A stretch of DNA of 64,000 nucleotides from G963665815 sp942492065 (GTDB taxonomy: Bacteria; Cloacimonadota; Cloacimonadia; Cloacimonadales; JAIOQZ01): the NCBI GenBank assembly GCA_942492065.1, contig CALODV010000013.1, forward strand, positions 806,001 to 870,000, read 5' to 3'. The notes below the pieces were generated by a model. It was not told the DNA's origin, did no database searches, and was given only the letters and a program-made list of their open reading frames with translations. This document shows positions 9,002-18,640 of this stretch, one piece after another (the first letter of the stretch is position 1; each line of letters begins with the position of its first letter). Made by a program: the position numbers and the translations under genes.

Positions 9002-9385
9002 CTTATTTGTTTTAAATATATGATCTGTCAGCTTTTTCTTGTCCTCTTCGGTCAAATCATTTACTGAATTCAATTTTTTACCCAGCAGCTCCTCAAGATT
9101 GAAAGGCACTACTTTATCTTCCGCACTCATCTTATGCTCTACCAGTTTTCCGTCTAATTGTCCGAAAAGATAGTGCATTGACTTGTTATTATTAAATGTT
9201 ATATAAAAAAGGCACTCATTGAATCCCTTCTCATCTGCATAATGTACTTTCCTGATACCCGTATTACTGTCTGCAACGTTTTTTAAATTCTGGGCTAATT
9301 TAAAACCATAATTTCTATCTACAAAAAAATCAATCAGATCATCCCATTGATTAGATTCAACAGCTTTGACAAAATCTTTAATCAT
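8993..9385 (-). CDS. Small cytosolic protein of unknown function
   Basis: 130 residues, no signal peptide or membrane segment. The start has GGAG six bases upstream. The sequence (MIKDFVKAVESNQWDDLIDFF ... CLFYITFNNNKSMHYLFGQLDG) suggests an N-terminal helix pair and a beta sheet, with an acidic/basic C-terminal helix. I do not recognise the family. Its stop codon lies inside the long hairpin. Confidence 0.6.
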   Translation of the reverse strand: MIKDFVKAVESNQWDDLIDFFVDRNYGFKLAQNLKNVADSNTGIRKVHYADEKGFNECLFYITFNNNKSMHYLFGQLDGKLVEHKMSAEDKVVPFNLEELLGKKLNSVNDLTEEDKKKLTDHIFKTNKGC

Positions 9386-9599
9386 ATGTTACTCCTTTAC
9401 TTAAAATCTAAGCAAATTCATGTAAGAATGTCAATTACATTTTAGTAAATTTAGCTGAAATCTGCTTTGTATGAAAATAGACCCTACCTGCACCATCTAC
9501 ACAAGTTAACTAGTTGTGAGATATTTTATTTATATATTGGATATAACTGAAATAATCCTATATTGTAGAGTGTAACTATACTCTTAATCAGGAAAAGTA

Positions 9600-12254
9600 A
9601 TGCAGCTTAAACGAGAATATAATATAAATGAGGTTTCACAGTCGAAAGTCCTGCTGATTTTTAATGTGAAGGGGATATGCGTTGATATTCAGACTACAGG
9701 AACTTTTTTACTTCCAATTACAAAGTCAAAAACAATTAACGTGCATTTTAATAATATATTCCTGCTGAGCCCATTATCTCAATTCTACAGCATTAGTAGA
9801 TGGATGGAAAACCTGAACGAACCACGAATCTTTGAGTATAGCCTGGTCACAGATGCTGAGCAGTATAAACTAACTGCTGAAGTGGTGAATATATCTAATT
9901 GCTTTCTCCAGATTTCTGTTGCAAACCAAGCTGAGAAAAACACAAAGTATAACTCTGTGCGGCTGCAAAGCAACAGTAAAACCCTGCTTAGCAATATGCT
10001 GAATTCATATGCTTTGTTTAAACTGAGAAATAACAGAATTCTGAGTCCCGAGAATTTTGTCATTATCGATGCTAACAGTAAATTTGAAGGAATCGTCAAG
10101 CAAACTCATGACGATGTAATAGGTAAAAATCTATTCGATTTATTCCCTGAGTCTTTTTCCGGAATTCTTGAAAAGATATCTGTTGTATTGCAAGATCAAA
10201 GTAAGATAGATTTTCCAATATATCTGTCAGAATTTGAAAAATATATAAGAGTCACAGCCTATTCCCCAGCAAAAGATTTCATTGGGTTGATAATTGAAGA
10301 TGTTACAGTTGAGAAAGAGCATCTGACTAATCTGATTCATAGTAATAAGCTGCAGGAGATTCTCGCCGAATCTACCATGGAAGCAATTCTCGCATTTTCA
10401 TCTACAAGATGTATAGCCTGTAATACTGCAGCCAAGAATTTATTTGATTTTACTGCTACGGATTATAGCAGCGTATCTATTACTGATATACTGGATTCAG
10501 ATTACATTGATGCAGTTATGAGTAAAATATCAGAGAGAGATTCCAATCCCTTTATTCTAATGCTTAAATCTTTGAACGGTAGACAGTTTCCTGCCGAATT
10601 ACGGATAACTCAAACTGACTACCAAAACAGTAAAATGAATATTATTGCAGTTAGAGACATATCACAGCTGAAAAATACGGAAGAAGATCTGGTCGCATCG
10701 GAAGAGAAATTCAGAAAAATCGTGGAATCTTTATGTGATACAGTCTTCTCAACGGATGTCAATGCAAATATACTGTATCTGAGTGCTTCATTTGAGGATT
10801 TAACAGGTTTTGAAGTTAAGAATTTTTTCAACATTCCATTCACTGACATTCTTATAGAAGATGGTTCTGATATTCTCCGGTATCAGTTTTCCAAATTGGA
10901 GTACAACAGCTATACTCACGAATATAAACTGAAATGTGCAGACAGCTCATATAAATGGGTTAAAGTAATTACATTCCCCGTAAAAAAAGAAAATGAAATC
11001 CTTGGCTTCAATGGTGTAATTATCGATATTGATTCAGCGAAAAGAACATCTTCCCAAAAAGAAGAGCTGCAGAAGCAGCTTATGCATACTCAGAAGATGG
11101 AAGCACTTGGAGTTCTTGCCGGTGGTATTGCCCATGATTTCAATAATATTCTTTCTGTCATCATTGGATATGCAGAAATTTCGGAATATGAAGTTGATAA
11201 AACCAACGATGTATTATCTGCACTTCATGAAATTCAGGTTGCCGGCAACAGAGCAAAAACACTCGTGAAACAGATATTATCTTTCAGCCGGAAAAGCATA
11301 GAAGACTCAGGACCAGTTATAGTCAAACCTATAATGAAGGAAGCTGTAAAACTTCTCAGGTCTTCTGCACCTCCTACAGTAAAGATAATAACAGATATCA
11401 ATATTGAGAATCAGATTATTGCAGAGCCTGCCAAGCTGCATCAAGTTATTCTCAATTTGTGTACTAATGCACTCTATGCAGTGAACAAAGAAACCGGTGA
11501 AATCCGAGTAAGCCTGAAGAAAACCTGTTTCAAAAGTATTCCATTAACTTGCAGAATGGAAATTGAAAACAAAAATAGTTCTGAGGACTTTAACTTAGAA
11601 AATGTTCTGGAGATAAAAGTATCTGATAACGGCTGCGGTATTCCTGAAGAAAACATTAAAAAAGTACTGGAACCTTATTTTACGACAAAACCTGTAAATC
11701 AGGGGACTGGTCTTGGTTTGTCAATAGTTCACTCAATAGTAAAATCATTTGGTGGCAGTATACATATTGGAAGTACATTGAATAAGGGTACAGCGATCCG
11801 AGTATTCTTCCCTGTCTGTAAGCAAACAGAATTCATTGCACAGGAAAAAGAAAAATCTGAGTTTTATATGAATGGTTTACGTGTTATATATATTGATGAT
11901 GAACCATCTCTTGGTCAAATATTTTACCGCAGAATGAGGAGAGCAGGCTGCAATGTGCTTGTATTCAACAATCCTTTGATTGCTCTGAGAGAGATAATGA
12001 ATAATCCTGATATATCTGATATAATTGTCTGTGATATTGGTATGGCACAAATGACAGGTTATCAGTTTTACGATAATCTAAGAACTGAAAACATAAAAAT
12101 CCCTCTAATATTCTGTACCGGGTACAGCAGTAAAGTTGAGCAGAAGTTTTCGATGAAAGAAGAACTTCCGCTAACTATTTCCAAGCCAATAAATTTCAAT
12201 AGTTTATTATGTTACCTTAAAAAAATTAATTTAAATAAAAAAATATTGTCATAG
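9600..12254 (+). CDS. Multi-PAS hybrid sensor histidine kinase
   Basis: 884 residues, soluble. After an unusual ~120-residue N-terminal region come three PAS-like domains (about 135-240, 250-355, 365-480), then the HisKA dimerisation helix with phospho-acceptor His 512 (GGIAHDFNNILSVIIGY), an ATPase domain (N-box VILNLCTNALYAV, G1 SDNGCGIP, G2 GTGLGLSIV), and a C-terminal receiver with acidic pair IDDE, phospho-Asp 812 (CDIGMAQMTG) and Lys 862. The receiver needs an external phosphotransfer partner or acts as a sink. First gene of a three-gene plus-strand signalling operon; AGGAAAAG lies upstream of the ATG. Confidence 0.92.
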   Translation: MQLKREYNINEVSQSKVLLIFNVKGICVDIQTTGTFLLPITKSKTINVHFNNIFLLSPLSQFYSISRWMENLNEPRIFEYSLVTDAEQYKLTAEVVNISNCFLQISVANQAEKNTKYNSVRLQSNSKTLLSNMLNSYALFKLRNNRILSPENFVIIDANSKFEGIVKQTHDDVIGKNLFDLFPESFSGILEKISVVLQDQSKIDFPIYLSEFEKYIRVTAYSPAKDFIGLIIEDVTVEKEHLTNLIHSNKLQEILAESTMEAILAFSSTRCIACNTAAKNLFDFTATDYSSVSITDILDSDYIDAVMSKISERDSNPFILMLKSLNGRQFPAELRITQTDYQNSKMNIIAVRDISQLKNTEEDLVASEEKFRKIVESLCDTVFSTDVNANILYLSASFEDLTGFEVKNFFNIPFTDILIEDGSDILRYQFSKLEYNSYTHEYKLKCADSSYKWVKVITFPVKKENEILGFNGVIIDIDSAKRTSSQKEELQKQLMHTQKMEALGVLAGGIAHDFNNILSVIIGYAEISEYEVDKTNDVLSALHEIQVAGNRAKTLVKQILSFSRKSIEDSGPVIVKPIMKEAVKLLRSSAPPTVKIITDINIENQIIAEPAKLHQVILNLCTNALYAVNKETGEIRVSLKKTCFKSIPLTCRMEIENKNSSEDFNLENVLEIKVSDNGCGIPEENIKKVLEPYFTTKPVNQGTGLGLSIVHSIVKSFGGSIHIGSTLNKGTAIRVFFPVCKQTEFIAQEKEKSEFYMNGLRVIYIDDEPSLGQIFYRRMRRAGCNVLVFNNPLIALREIMNNPDISDIIVCDIGMAQMTGYQFYDNLRTENIKIPLIFCTGYSSKVEQKFSMKEELPLTISKPINFNSLLCYLKKINLNKKILS

Positions 12255-12319
12255 TTGTGAAAATTTGAAAAATGTCACTAATTGCAATTGATGTAATTAA
12301 CCTAAAAGGACAGGCCATA

Positions 12320-13438
12320 ATGTATAAAAATTTGCACGAAGAACTAGATTTAAACATTGATATAATACTGGACTCTATTAATGAGCCAATATGTATAATT
12401 AACAATAGACTGGACATAATTGCATGTAATGCTCAATTTACCAAAGATTTCGCTACGAAAAATGAAGTACTGCCCAATATAAAGCAATTCAGTCATTTGC
12501 TTGATGATCTCAATAAGGCTGTCAATGAAAACAGGAAATATGAAACCCTGATTGAATCAGATGGAAAAGTACAATATTGTATTCTTGAACCTGTTAAAGA
12601 AAGAGAAAATTTATTTATTATAAGAATATATTCAGAAATTGAAAGCTACGTAAAAAATTACATTTCCAGTAATAATACTCAGGCAATCAAAAAGATATCC
12701 GAAACAGTTTTTGAGGGACTGGTCATCACTCAGAATAGAATAATCACAGAAGTCAACGAATCCTTCCTGACAATGTTTGACTACGACATTGACGAGGTTC
12801 TGGGAAAGAAAATAGATGTATTCCTTTTAGATCCATACAATTGCTTTGTACCGTCCGATTACCTGGATAAAAAGACTTACGTAATTAAAGCACAAAAGAA
12901 AAACGGATATATGTTCCCTGTTAAAATCAGAGAGCAGTATATTTCTCACGAAAATGACACTATGATTTTTGCTATTCGCGATATTTCAGAAAGTGAACTG
13001 CTTAAGAAACTGGTGAATTTCAAAGAGAATATAAAAATCATTCTCGTGGAAGATAACAAAATTGATGCAAAATTCACTGAGAAAATCATGGAGTTATCTA
13101 AGATTCCTCATAGCATCAAAGTATTTACAGATGGTCAAGAGGCGAAGGATTTCTTCCAAAGTCTTAAAAATGTCAGTCCTCTTTCCAAGCCTGACCTTAT
13201 TCTTCTGGACCTTTATCTGCCTAATGTACATGGAATTGAAATTTTAAGATCAATAAGAGCTAATGAAGTTATCAAAGATACACCTGTTATAATACTATCA
13301 TCATCCGAAGATGAGAAGGATGTTTCTGATGCAATAAATCTTGGAGTTAGAGCATTCATACGTAAACCATTTACTCAGTACCAATTCTTCCAGGCAATGA
13401 GTATGCTGGATGATCTTTGGTTTGTTATGAAATCATAA
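12320..13438 (+). CDS. PAS domain-response receiver protein (Rcp-type REC)
   Basis: 372 residues from ATG at 12320, favoured by AAAAGGA nine bases upstream; an in-frame ATG at 12272 has no ribosome site. Two PAS-like domains (about 12-100 weak, 120-225 clear, ending AIRDISESE) precede a receiver from 237: VEDNKIDA, phospho-Asp 297 in PDLILLDLYLPNVHG, SSSEDEKD and Lys in FIRKPF. The receiver resembles the stand-alone Rcp1 kind that accepts phosphate from phytochrome-like kinases. There is no DNA-binding or enzymatic output, so it is likely a phosphate shuttle between the two hybrid kinases flanking it. Confidence 0.88.
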   Translation: MYKNLHEELDLNIDIILDSINEPICIINNRLDIIACNAQFTKDFATKNEVLPNIKQFSHLLDDLNKAVNENRKYETLIESDGKVQYCILEPVKERENLFIIRIYSEIESYVKNYISSNNTQAIKKISETVFEGLVITQNRIITEVNESFLTMFDYDIDEVLGKKIDVFLLDPYNCFVPSDYLDKKTYVIKAQKKNGYMFPVKIREQYISHENDTMIFAIRDISESELLKKLVNFKENIKIILVEDNKIDAKFTEKIMELSKIPHSIKVFTDGQEAKDFFQSLKNVSPLSKPDLILLDLYLPNVHGIEILRSIRANEVIKDTPVIILSSSEDEKDVSDAINLGVRAFIRKPFTQYQFFQAMSMLDDLWFVMKS

Positions 13439-13450
13439 CATACGGAAAAC

Positions 13451-16400
13451 ATGCGATCAAGAATTACTGATCTGGAAAAAAGACTTACTAAGAAAAACAC
13501 TCCATCAGACAAGATAAGTCTGCTAATTGAGTTGTTCAGACTTAACTTCCACTTCGATCTGGATAAAAGTCAGAAGTATATATCACAGGCTATAAATACT
13601 GCTGAGGAAAACCAGGATTACTCGAAACTCGTAGAATCACTACTCTATAAGGCAAAACTTCAACTTTTCTTGTTTAAGCTTGATAATGTTGAAGAAGTAC
13701 TTATTAAAGCCATGAATTACATTGATATTCATGGAATTGTCAAACTCAAATCTGAACTTTACAGAACATATGGAGATCTGGAACTATCCAGGAACAATTA
13801 TTCAGAAGCGTTCAGATGTTTTTCTCTTGCTCTTGAGTATAGCAGTTTTTCTGAAGATCCTTTATGCTCAGGGTTAATTCTTAGTGGTTTTGCTGCCCTT
13901 TTCTCTGCAGCCGGTCTTTACGAAAAAGCACTGGAATACTATCGAAATGCTATAGATACTTTCATTTCCAATGACTCATCCAAAGACCTGATAAGAACTT
14001 ATAATGACATTGCAGGTGCATGCATTGAAGAAAGTAAATACGAAATTGCCCTTGAATATCTTTCCCGGATAAATAATTGGGAAAAGATACCTTCTGCAAA
14101 AACCTATTACTATGTAGTTAAAAGAAAAGAAGCTATAGTTTTATCAGCACTTGGGAGACAGGAAGAAGCTATTGCAATCTGGGATGAGTTATCGGAACTA
14201 ACTTATTCAGATAACGAGTTATGGAAAAAAAGTTATTCATTGCTGGGAAAAGCAAAAAGTCTTTTGAATGATGATAAACCTATAGAAGCGGAATCTGTTT
14301 TAATTACGCTATTACCTGATACACCCCCAACTGATAACCTGTCTTTATACCTTGAAATATATTCCCTGCTGCTGGAAATAAACTCTGAAGAAACCCAAAA
14401 AAAGCAAAACGAATACATAGAAAAAATTCTTGATTTATGCGAAAGAAATCTCAGCCGAAAAATAACTCTGGAAGTCCTGAAAAAACTAATTGAGTATACA
14501 GAAAAGCATGATCTTCATACTTATTTGCTTAGAGCCTATAAATTGAACACAGCCTGCAGCAGACAACAATATACTGACGAAATCGACAAAATGGAAGTTC
14601 AGTATGAAATATTGAGTCTGGAGAAGCAAAACACCTCTAGAAAGAACTTTCTGACGAATACAGAAAAACTTCAGAAACTGCTTCTGAATATTGCCAATAC
14701 TGTTAACATATGCCCTACTATGGAAGAACTATACAAGGAAATCCATGTTAACCTGCAGCAGATAATAGACACATCAAACTTTTTCATAGCACTGTATAAT
14801 CAGGAAACAGATACTTTAAAGCTTCCTTACTTCATTGATTCTATTGATTCTTTTTCTGAAATGCCTGCCGGAAAAACCCTTACATCTTACGCTATTAAAA
14901 AGGCTAAAACCGTAGTTCTTAATACGAAAATGATGCAGAAACTGACTGATGAAGGAGTAATCGAACTTGTGGGCAGCCCAAGTAAAATCTGGATCGGAAT
15001 TCCATTGAAGATTAGAAATTTTGTGATAGGTTTACTATCTGTTCAAAGTTACAGCGATGATACAATTCTGGAAAAAGCTGACATTGAGCTCCTGGAAATC
15101 ATCGCAGATCAGGTTGCCCTGGCAATAGACAGAAAGCTTGCCGAGCGCCAGCTTGTGGAAGAAAGAGACTTTGCTGAAAGTGTAATTCAAACTGCTCCGG
15201 CAATTGTTATTGCCCTTGATATGAATGGAAATATCCTGAAGTTCAACTCATTTATTGAAGACCTGTCCGGATATAGTGCCGCTGAAGTAATAGGCAAAAA
15301 CTGGATAGATATGTTTGTGGTTGAATCACAGCAGAGAGATGTTAAAATTAAATTTTTACAAGCACTCAAAACAGGAAATGTTAAAGGTAACATAAACTCA
15401 ATAGTTACTAAGGACGGTAGTTCTTTTGAAGTGGAATGGTTTGACAAAGTCCTGTTTGATGCTGACGGTAATAAAATAGGATTTCTGGCAATTGGGCTTG
15501 ATATCACTGAAAGAAAGAGAACCGAACAAGCTCTGTCCCAGTCTCAGAAGATGGAAGCGATCGGAACTCTTGCCGGTGGAATCGCTCATGACTTCAATAA
15601 TATACTCTCAATAATCCTCGGCTATTCAGAATTGGCATTACTGGATGTTAATCCGGAATCCAAAGCTTACGAAAGAATTTCGGAGATTTCCAATGCAGGA
15701 ATGAGAGCTAAAGATCTGGTACAGCAGATTCTCACATTCAGCCGGAAATCAATTACAGAGACACAGCCTCTTGAAATTGGTCTTATTGTTAAAGAAACTA
15801 TGAAGATGCTGAGAGCTTCGCTTCCAACGACAATAAGTTTTGAACTGAATATAAGATCTACCAGAATGGTTAATGCTGATCCTACTCAAATACAGCAGAT
15901 TATCATGAATCTCTGCACTAACTCTTACCATGCAATGCGTGAAAACGGAGGTGTGCTTACAGTTGAACTTATCGATCTCAGATATAAGAAAATTAAGCCC
16001 GAAATCAGACTAAACCTTGATAAAGTAAGACATGTACTTCTCAGAGTGAAGGATACCGGACAGGGAATCTCCACGGAAAGTATCTCTAAAATTTTTGACC
16101 CATACTATACAACCAAACCGAAAGAAGAAGGTACAGGACTGGGTCTGGCAATTATCCATGGTATTGTCAACAGCTATAACGGCTTTATTGATGTGCAGAG
16201 TGAACCCGGTGTGGGCACATCTTTTGATATATATTTCCCTGCTGTAAAGCGAGATACCGAAGAGCACCTTGAAGACGATGCTGATGAGATAAAAGTCAGC
16301 AGTGCTTCTATTCTGTTTGTGGACGATGAAAAAAGCCTGACTGATGTCTATCGGGATATTCTCGATAAGTTCGGTTATCAGGTGACAACATTCCAGAATC

Positions 16401-16663
16401 CTCTTGATGCTGTAGAATATTACAAAGAAAAGCATGACGAAATAGATGTTGTTATAACTGATATGACTATGCCTGATCTTACCGGAATTCAATTCGCTGA
16501 AATTGTAAGAGAGATTTGCCCTGATCAAAGAATAATACTTTGTACAGGATACAGTGAACTGCTCAATAATGAAATGCTGAGAAATGCCGGCATATCGTTG
16601 ATGCTGAAGAAACCTCTGATCACTGCGGAAATCATATCAGGAATTGAAAAAGTACTTGAGTAA
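13451..16663 (+). CDS. TPR-GAF-PAS hybrid sensor histidine kinase
   Basis: 1070 residues, soluble, starting 12 bases after the PAS-receiver gene. TPR-like helical repeats fill about 1-370 (for example EKALEYYRNAIDTF, YEIALEYLSRI), then a short coiled coil, a GAF domain (about 405-560, ending VALAIDR), a PAS domain (about 573-690, ending DITERKRTEQ), HisKA with His 713 (GGIAHDFNNILSIILGY), an ATPase (LCTNSYHAM, VKDTGQGIS, GTGLGLAII) and a receiver with acidic pair VDDE, Asp 1004 and Lys in LKKPL. The kinase core is close to that of the first gene of the operon, so the two are paralogues with swapped sensory parts. Confidence 0.92.
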   Translation: MRSRITDLEKRLTKKNTPSDKISLLIELFRLNFHFDLDKSQKYISQAINTAEENQDYSKLVESLLYKAKLQLFLFKLDNVEEVLIKAMNYIDIHGIVKLKSELYRTYGDLELSRNNYSEAFRCFSLALEYSSFSEDPLCSGLILSGFAALFSAAGLYEKALEYYRNAIDTFISNDSSKDLIRTYNDIAGACIEESKYEIALEYLSRINNWEKIPSAKTYYYVVKRKEAIVLSALGRQEEAIAIWDELSELTYSDNELWKKSYSLLGKAKSLLNDDKPIEAESVLITLLPDTPPTDNLSLYLEIYSLLLEINSEETQKKQNEYIEKILDLCERNLSRKITLEVLKKLIEYTEKHDLHTYLLRAYKLNTACSRQQYTDEIDKMEVQYEILSLEKQNTSRKNFLTNTEKLQKLLLNIANTVNICPTMEELYKEIHVNLQQIIDTSNFFIALYNQETDTLKLPYFIDSIDSFSEMPAGKTLTSYAIKKAKTVVLNTKMMQKLTDEGVIELVGSPSKIWIGIPLKIRNFVIGLLSVQSYSDDTILEKADIELLEIIADQVALAIDRKLAERQLVEERDFAESVIQTAPAIVIALDMNGNILKFNSFIEDLSGYSAAEVIGKNWIDMFVVESQQRDVKIKFLQALKTGNVKGNINSIVTKDGSSFEVEWFDKVLFDADGNKIGFLAIGLDITERKRTEQALSQSQKMEAIGTLAGGIAHDFNNILSIILGYSELALLDVNPESKAYERISEISNAGMRAKDLVQQILTFSRKSITETQPLEIGLIVKETMKMLRASLPTTISFELNIRSTRMVNADPTQIQQIIMNLCTNSYHAMRENGGVLTVELIDLRYKKIKPEIRLNLDKVRHVLLRVKDTGQGISTESISKIFDPYYTTKPKEEGTGLGLAIIHGIVNSYNGFIDVQSEPGVGTSFDIYFPAVKRDTEEHLEDDADEIKVSSASILFVDDEKSLTDVYRDILDKFGYQVTTFQNPLDAVEYYKEKHDEIDVVITDMTMPDLTGIQFAEIVREICPDQRIILCTGYSELLNNEMLRNAGISLMLKKPLITAEIISGIEKVLE

Positions 16664-16892
16664 TCACGAACTCATTAATCTTTTGTAACTGAGTGACATT
16701 TAATGAATTTGTAGTACTGAGACACTGAGAAGGTTAGATTCAGATATTATGTATTCTCTAATCCTTTAATCAGCTTCACAAATATTTGGTTGAAACAATA
16801 TTTACGTTCGTCGTAATATGTTGCTTTTGTTGGGAATAATGATAATTTTTCCGTTTTTTTAACCCTCTGACTCGTATACTCGACATCTCTAC

Positions 16893-17080
16893 CAGACTGT
16901 GTAAAAACGGGTTGTGATAGAAAATTAATACTTATTTTTGTCGCAGATTTCGACTCCGCTCAATCAACTTAATCTGTTATAATCAATAGAGTTATAAGTT
17001 TCCTGAGTCCCGATAAAGTCTGAAAAGGGAATATGATGTGAACAAAAGAAACGACAATAATTACGTTTTTACACAGTCTG
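16893..17080. mobile_element. MITE-like element with 17-base terminal inverted repeats
   Basis: CAGACTGTGTAAAAACG at 16893-16909 is matched exactly by its reverse complement at 17064-17080. The 154 bases between have no coding capacity. ACTGTGTAAAAA-type ends are common among DDE-transposase insertion sequences, so a non-autonomous derivative is the simplest explanation. No clear direct target duplication is seen. Confidence 0.55.
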
Positions 17081-17161
17081 TCCGTAGATGTTTCTGTTAG
17101 AATACATCCAGAGATATATTAGGGAGAACTTTGTCTGTACAAGCTTGTACAGTCCTGCTAT

Positions 17162-17220
17162 ACGCGTAGAGACAAACGGCCGTTTGTCTCAGGATTAGAC
17201 GTTGTATGCAGCGTCTCTAC
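17162..17220. repeat. Dispersed palindromic repeat, GTAGAGACA family, copy 2
   Basis: ACGCGTAGAGACA, then AACGGCCGTT, then TGTCTCA, and an outer GCGTCTCTAC block closing at 17220. The first 30 bases match copy 1 at 1008-1037. Two nested hairpins are possible. Confidence 0.55.
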
Positions 17221-17322
17221 AGAGATTAGAACCTGGATTTACCTGATTAAATCGACTATGACGATTTCGCATTGACACAGTCAATGCACTCCCAGAATAT
17301 ATATTTGAGCCATTCAAAACCA

Positions 17323-17404
17323 TCATTCGCAAGGACATGTCCATTGCGAAGGGGATTATATGGGTGGGGTACTGCTTTAGCTGTTCAAAGTTTGTTGTTA
17401 AACT
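17323..17404. repeat. Dispersed repeat with TTCGCAAGGACA palindrome, copy A
   Basis: TTCGCAAGGACA is followed at once by a near-perfect inverted copy ending TCCATTGCGAA. About 40 bases later comes GCTTTAGCTG, two variable bases, CAAA and, after a short gap, TTAAAC. The same two blocks in the same order recur at 18641-18740. Confidence 0.6.
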
Positions 17405-17598
17405 TTGATAAACAAGGATTGTAATCTAAAGAACAATTTTCTTGACCATTTCCCGTTAATAAGCTCATTTTTGCTTTGTTATGACAGTATTGTTTACTAA
17501 TAAATATCGATTAGAAGTGAGGGAAATACCAAGATGGTTTTACTTCGCAATTCCTCAAGGGGAAACAATTGAAGTTAAAGGCGAGAGGAAATAAATAT

Positions 17599-18480
17599 AT
17601 GCTCAGATACATAATGTTTGTTCTTCTTTTTTCCTCGATTTCAACAGCCACCTATCCTTTGAAATTTGAGACAGAAAAGCAAGAAAGAACTTACATTGAA
17701 TCTCAGCTCAGTTTAGCAGATTCTCATTATAATTCTGGAGATTATAGTGAGTCATATAATATTATATTTAAACTTCACAAGCTATTCCCATTAGACGATT
17801 ATGTTAGCTTAGAAATTTTTTATAAAAGCCGTCATATGGGATTTTATGATTTAGCTGATTCTGTTGTCTGGGTGCTATTATCATCTAGAAAGTTTAATGT
17901 CTATGAGGCTGACTATACCGAGTATGTTTTTGCCAGAGGTATGTTTACAAAGTATGAAAACCTGAAGAATAAATTGAATTATGTACAAAAAATGAGTTAC
18001 CCTCGAAGGCAACTTTTTTTCGCAGCAATTTATTCTTTTCATGGCTATAAAGAAAAGACAGACAGTCTTTTGGAAAATGTAATCGAAACTTACCCCACGT
18101 GTAATGAAGCTTATTTGGAGTTCATTGTTGATCCGTATATATGGACTTCTTGGCAGATTCCCGATGATAATCATAAAGGAGTCCACTATATTATTGATCT
18201 ATTTGAGAAAACTAATTGTGATAGAATTCAATGTTTCAATGCTTTATTGTATCGTTATGGATGTTTAGAAGAATTAATGCATACTGCAATAAATGAACTA
18301 AGCAAACATTTTTTTAACGACTGCAGCTTAATTCAGCATATGATTACAGAATACTATAAAGAAAGTGGAGATAGTGATTTCTGCATCAAGTTCATTGATG
18401 ATTTTATGAAAGAGAACCCGGATACAAAATGTGTAGAATTGGAACTTTTCAGAACTAAATTGATTGAGAACAAACAATAA
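17599..18480 (+). CDS. Exported TPR-like protein of unknown function
   Basis: 293 residues from ATG at 17599 (AGAGG ten bases upstream); a TTG at 17569 with AGGGG six bases before it is an equally plausible start and would add ten residues. A signal peptide (MLRYIMFVLLFSSISTATYP) directs export. The rest is helical with TPR-like pairs (SLADSHYNSGDYSESYNIIFKLHKLFP). No enzymatic motif. It lies alone between the repeat-rich stretch and a strong terminator. Confidence 0.75.
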   Translation: MLRYIMFVLLFSSISTATYPLKFETEKQERTYIESQLSLADSHYNSGDYSESYNIIFKLHKLFPLDDYVSLEIFYKSRHMGFYDLADSVVWVLLSSRKFNVYEADYTEYVFARGMFTKYENLKNKLNYVQKMSYPRRQLFFAAIYSFHGYKEKTDSLLENVIETYPTCNEAYLEFIVDPYIWTSWQIPDDNHKGVHYIIDLFEKTNCDRIQCFNALLYRYGCLEELMHTAINELSKHFFNDCSLIQHMITEYYKESGDSDFCIKFIDDFMKENPDTKCVELELFRTKLIENKQ

Positions 18481-18507
18481 AAAAGCCCCCATCAAGGGGC
18501 TTTTTTT
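18481..18507 (+). terminator. Terminator of the exported TPR protein gene
   Basis: AAAAGCCCC / GGGGCTTTT stem with a six-base loop and seven T, directly after the stop codon. Confidence 0.9.
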
Positions 18508-18510
18508 ATT

Positions 18511-18617
18511 TGATACTACCCCATATTTTATACCAAGTCCAAGTTTAGTAAGTATGAGTTATTCTGTTTGATTTTATTTTCATATATCAAGAGATATTCC
18601 ATTGATGACATCATATC
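18511..18617 (-). mobile_element. Remnant of the left end of the IS3-family element
   Basis: About 107 bases closely matching 38979-39087, the transposase 3' end and terminal repeat of the intact IS in this window. It begins exactly at the terminal TGA (TGATACTACCCC here, TGAGCCTACCCC there) and continues through AAGTTTAGTAAG and GAGATATTC to GACATCATAT, where the match ends abruptly. No right end is seen nearby, so this is a decayed or truncated copy. Confidence 0.8.
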
Positions 18618-18640
18618 AAACGAAAAGCAGTCAAAACTAC

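Larger units (their letters stand above)
16664..17568. other. Non-coding, repeat-rich intergenic region
   Basis: About 900 bases with no convincing reading frame. It holds a MITE-like inverted-repeat element (16893-17080), the 16-base palindrome TGTACAAGCTTGTACA near 17136, a GTAGAGAC repeat (17162-17220) and a TTCGCAAGGACA palindrome with its companion block (17323-17404). It appears to be a landing zone for short mobile or palindromic elements between two plus-strand genes. Confidence 0.6.

Noticed and set aside
16664..17568. Structured RNA or riboswitch in the 900-base gap
   Set aside because: Inverted repeats are better explained as element ends; no known riboswitch core was recognised by eye.
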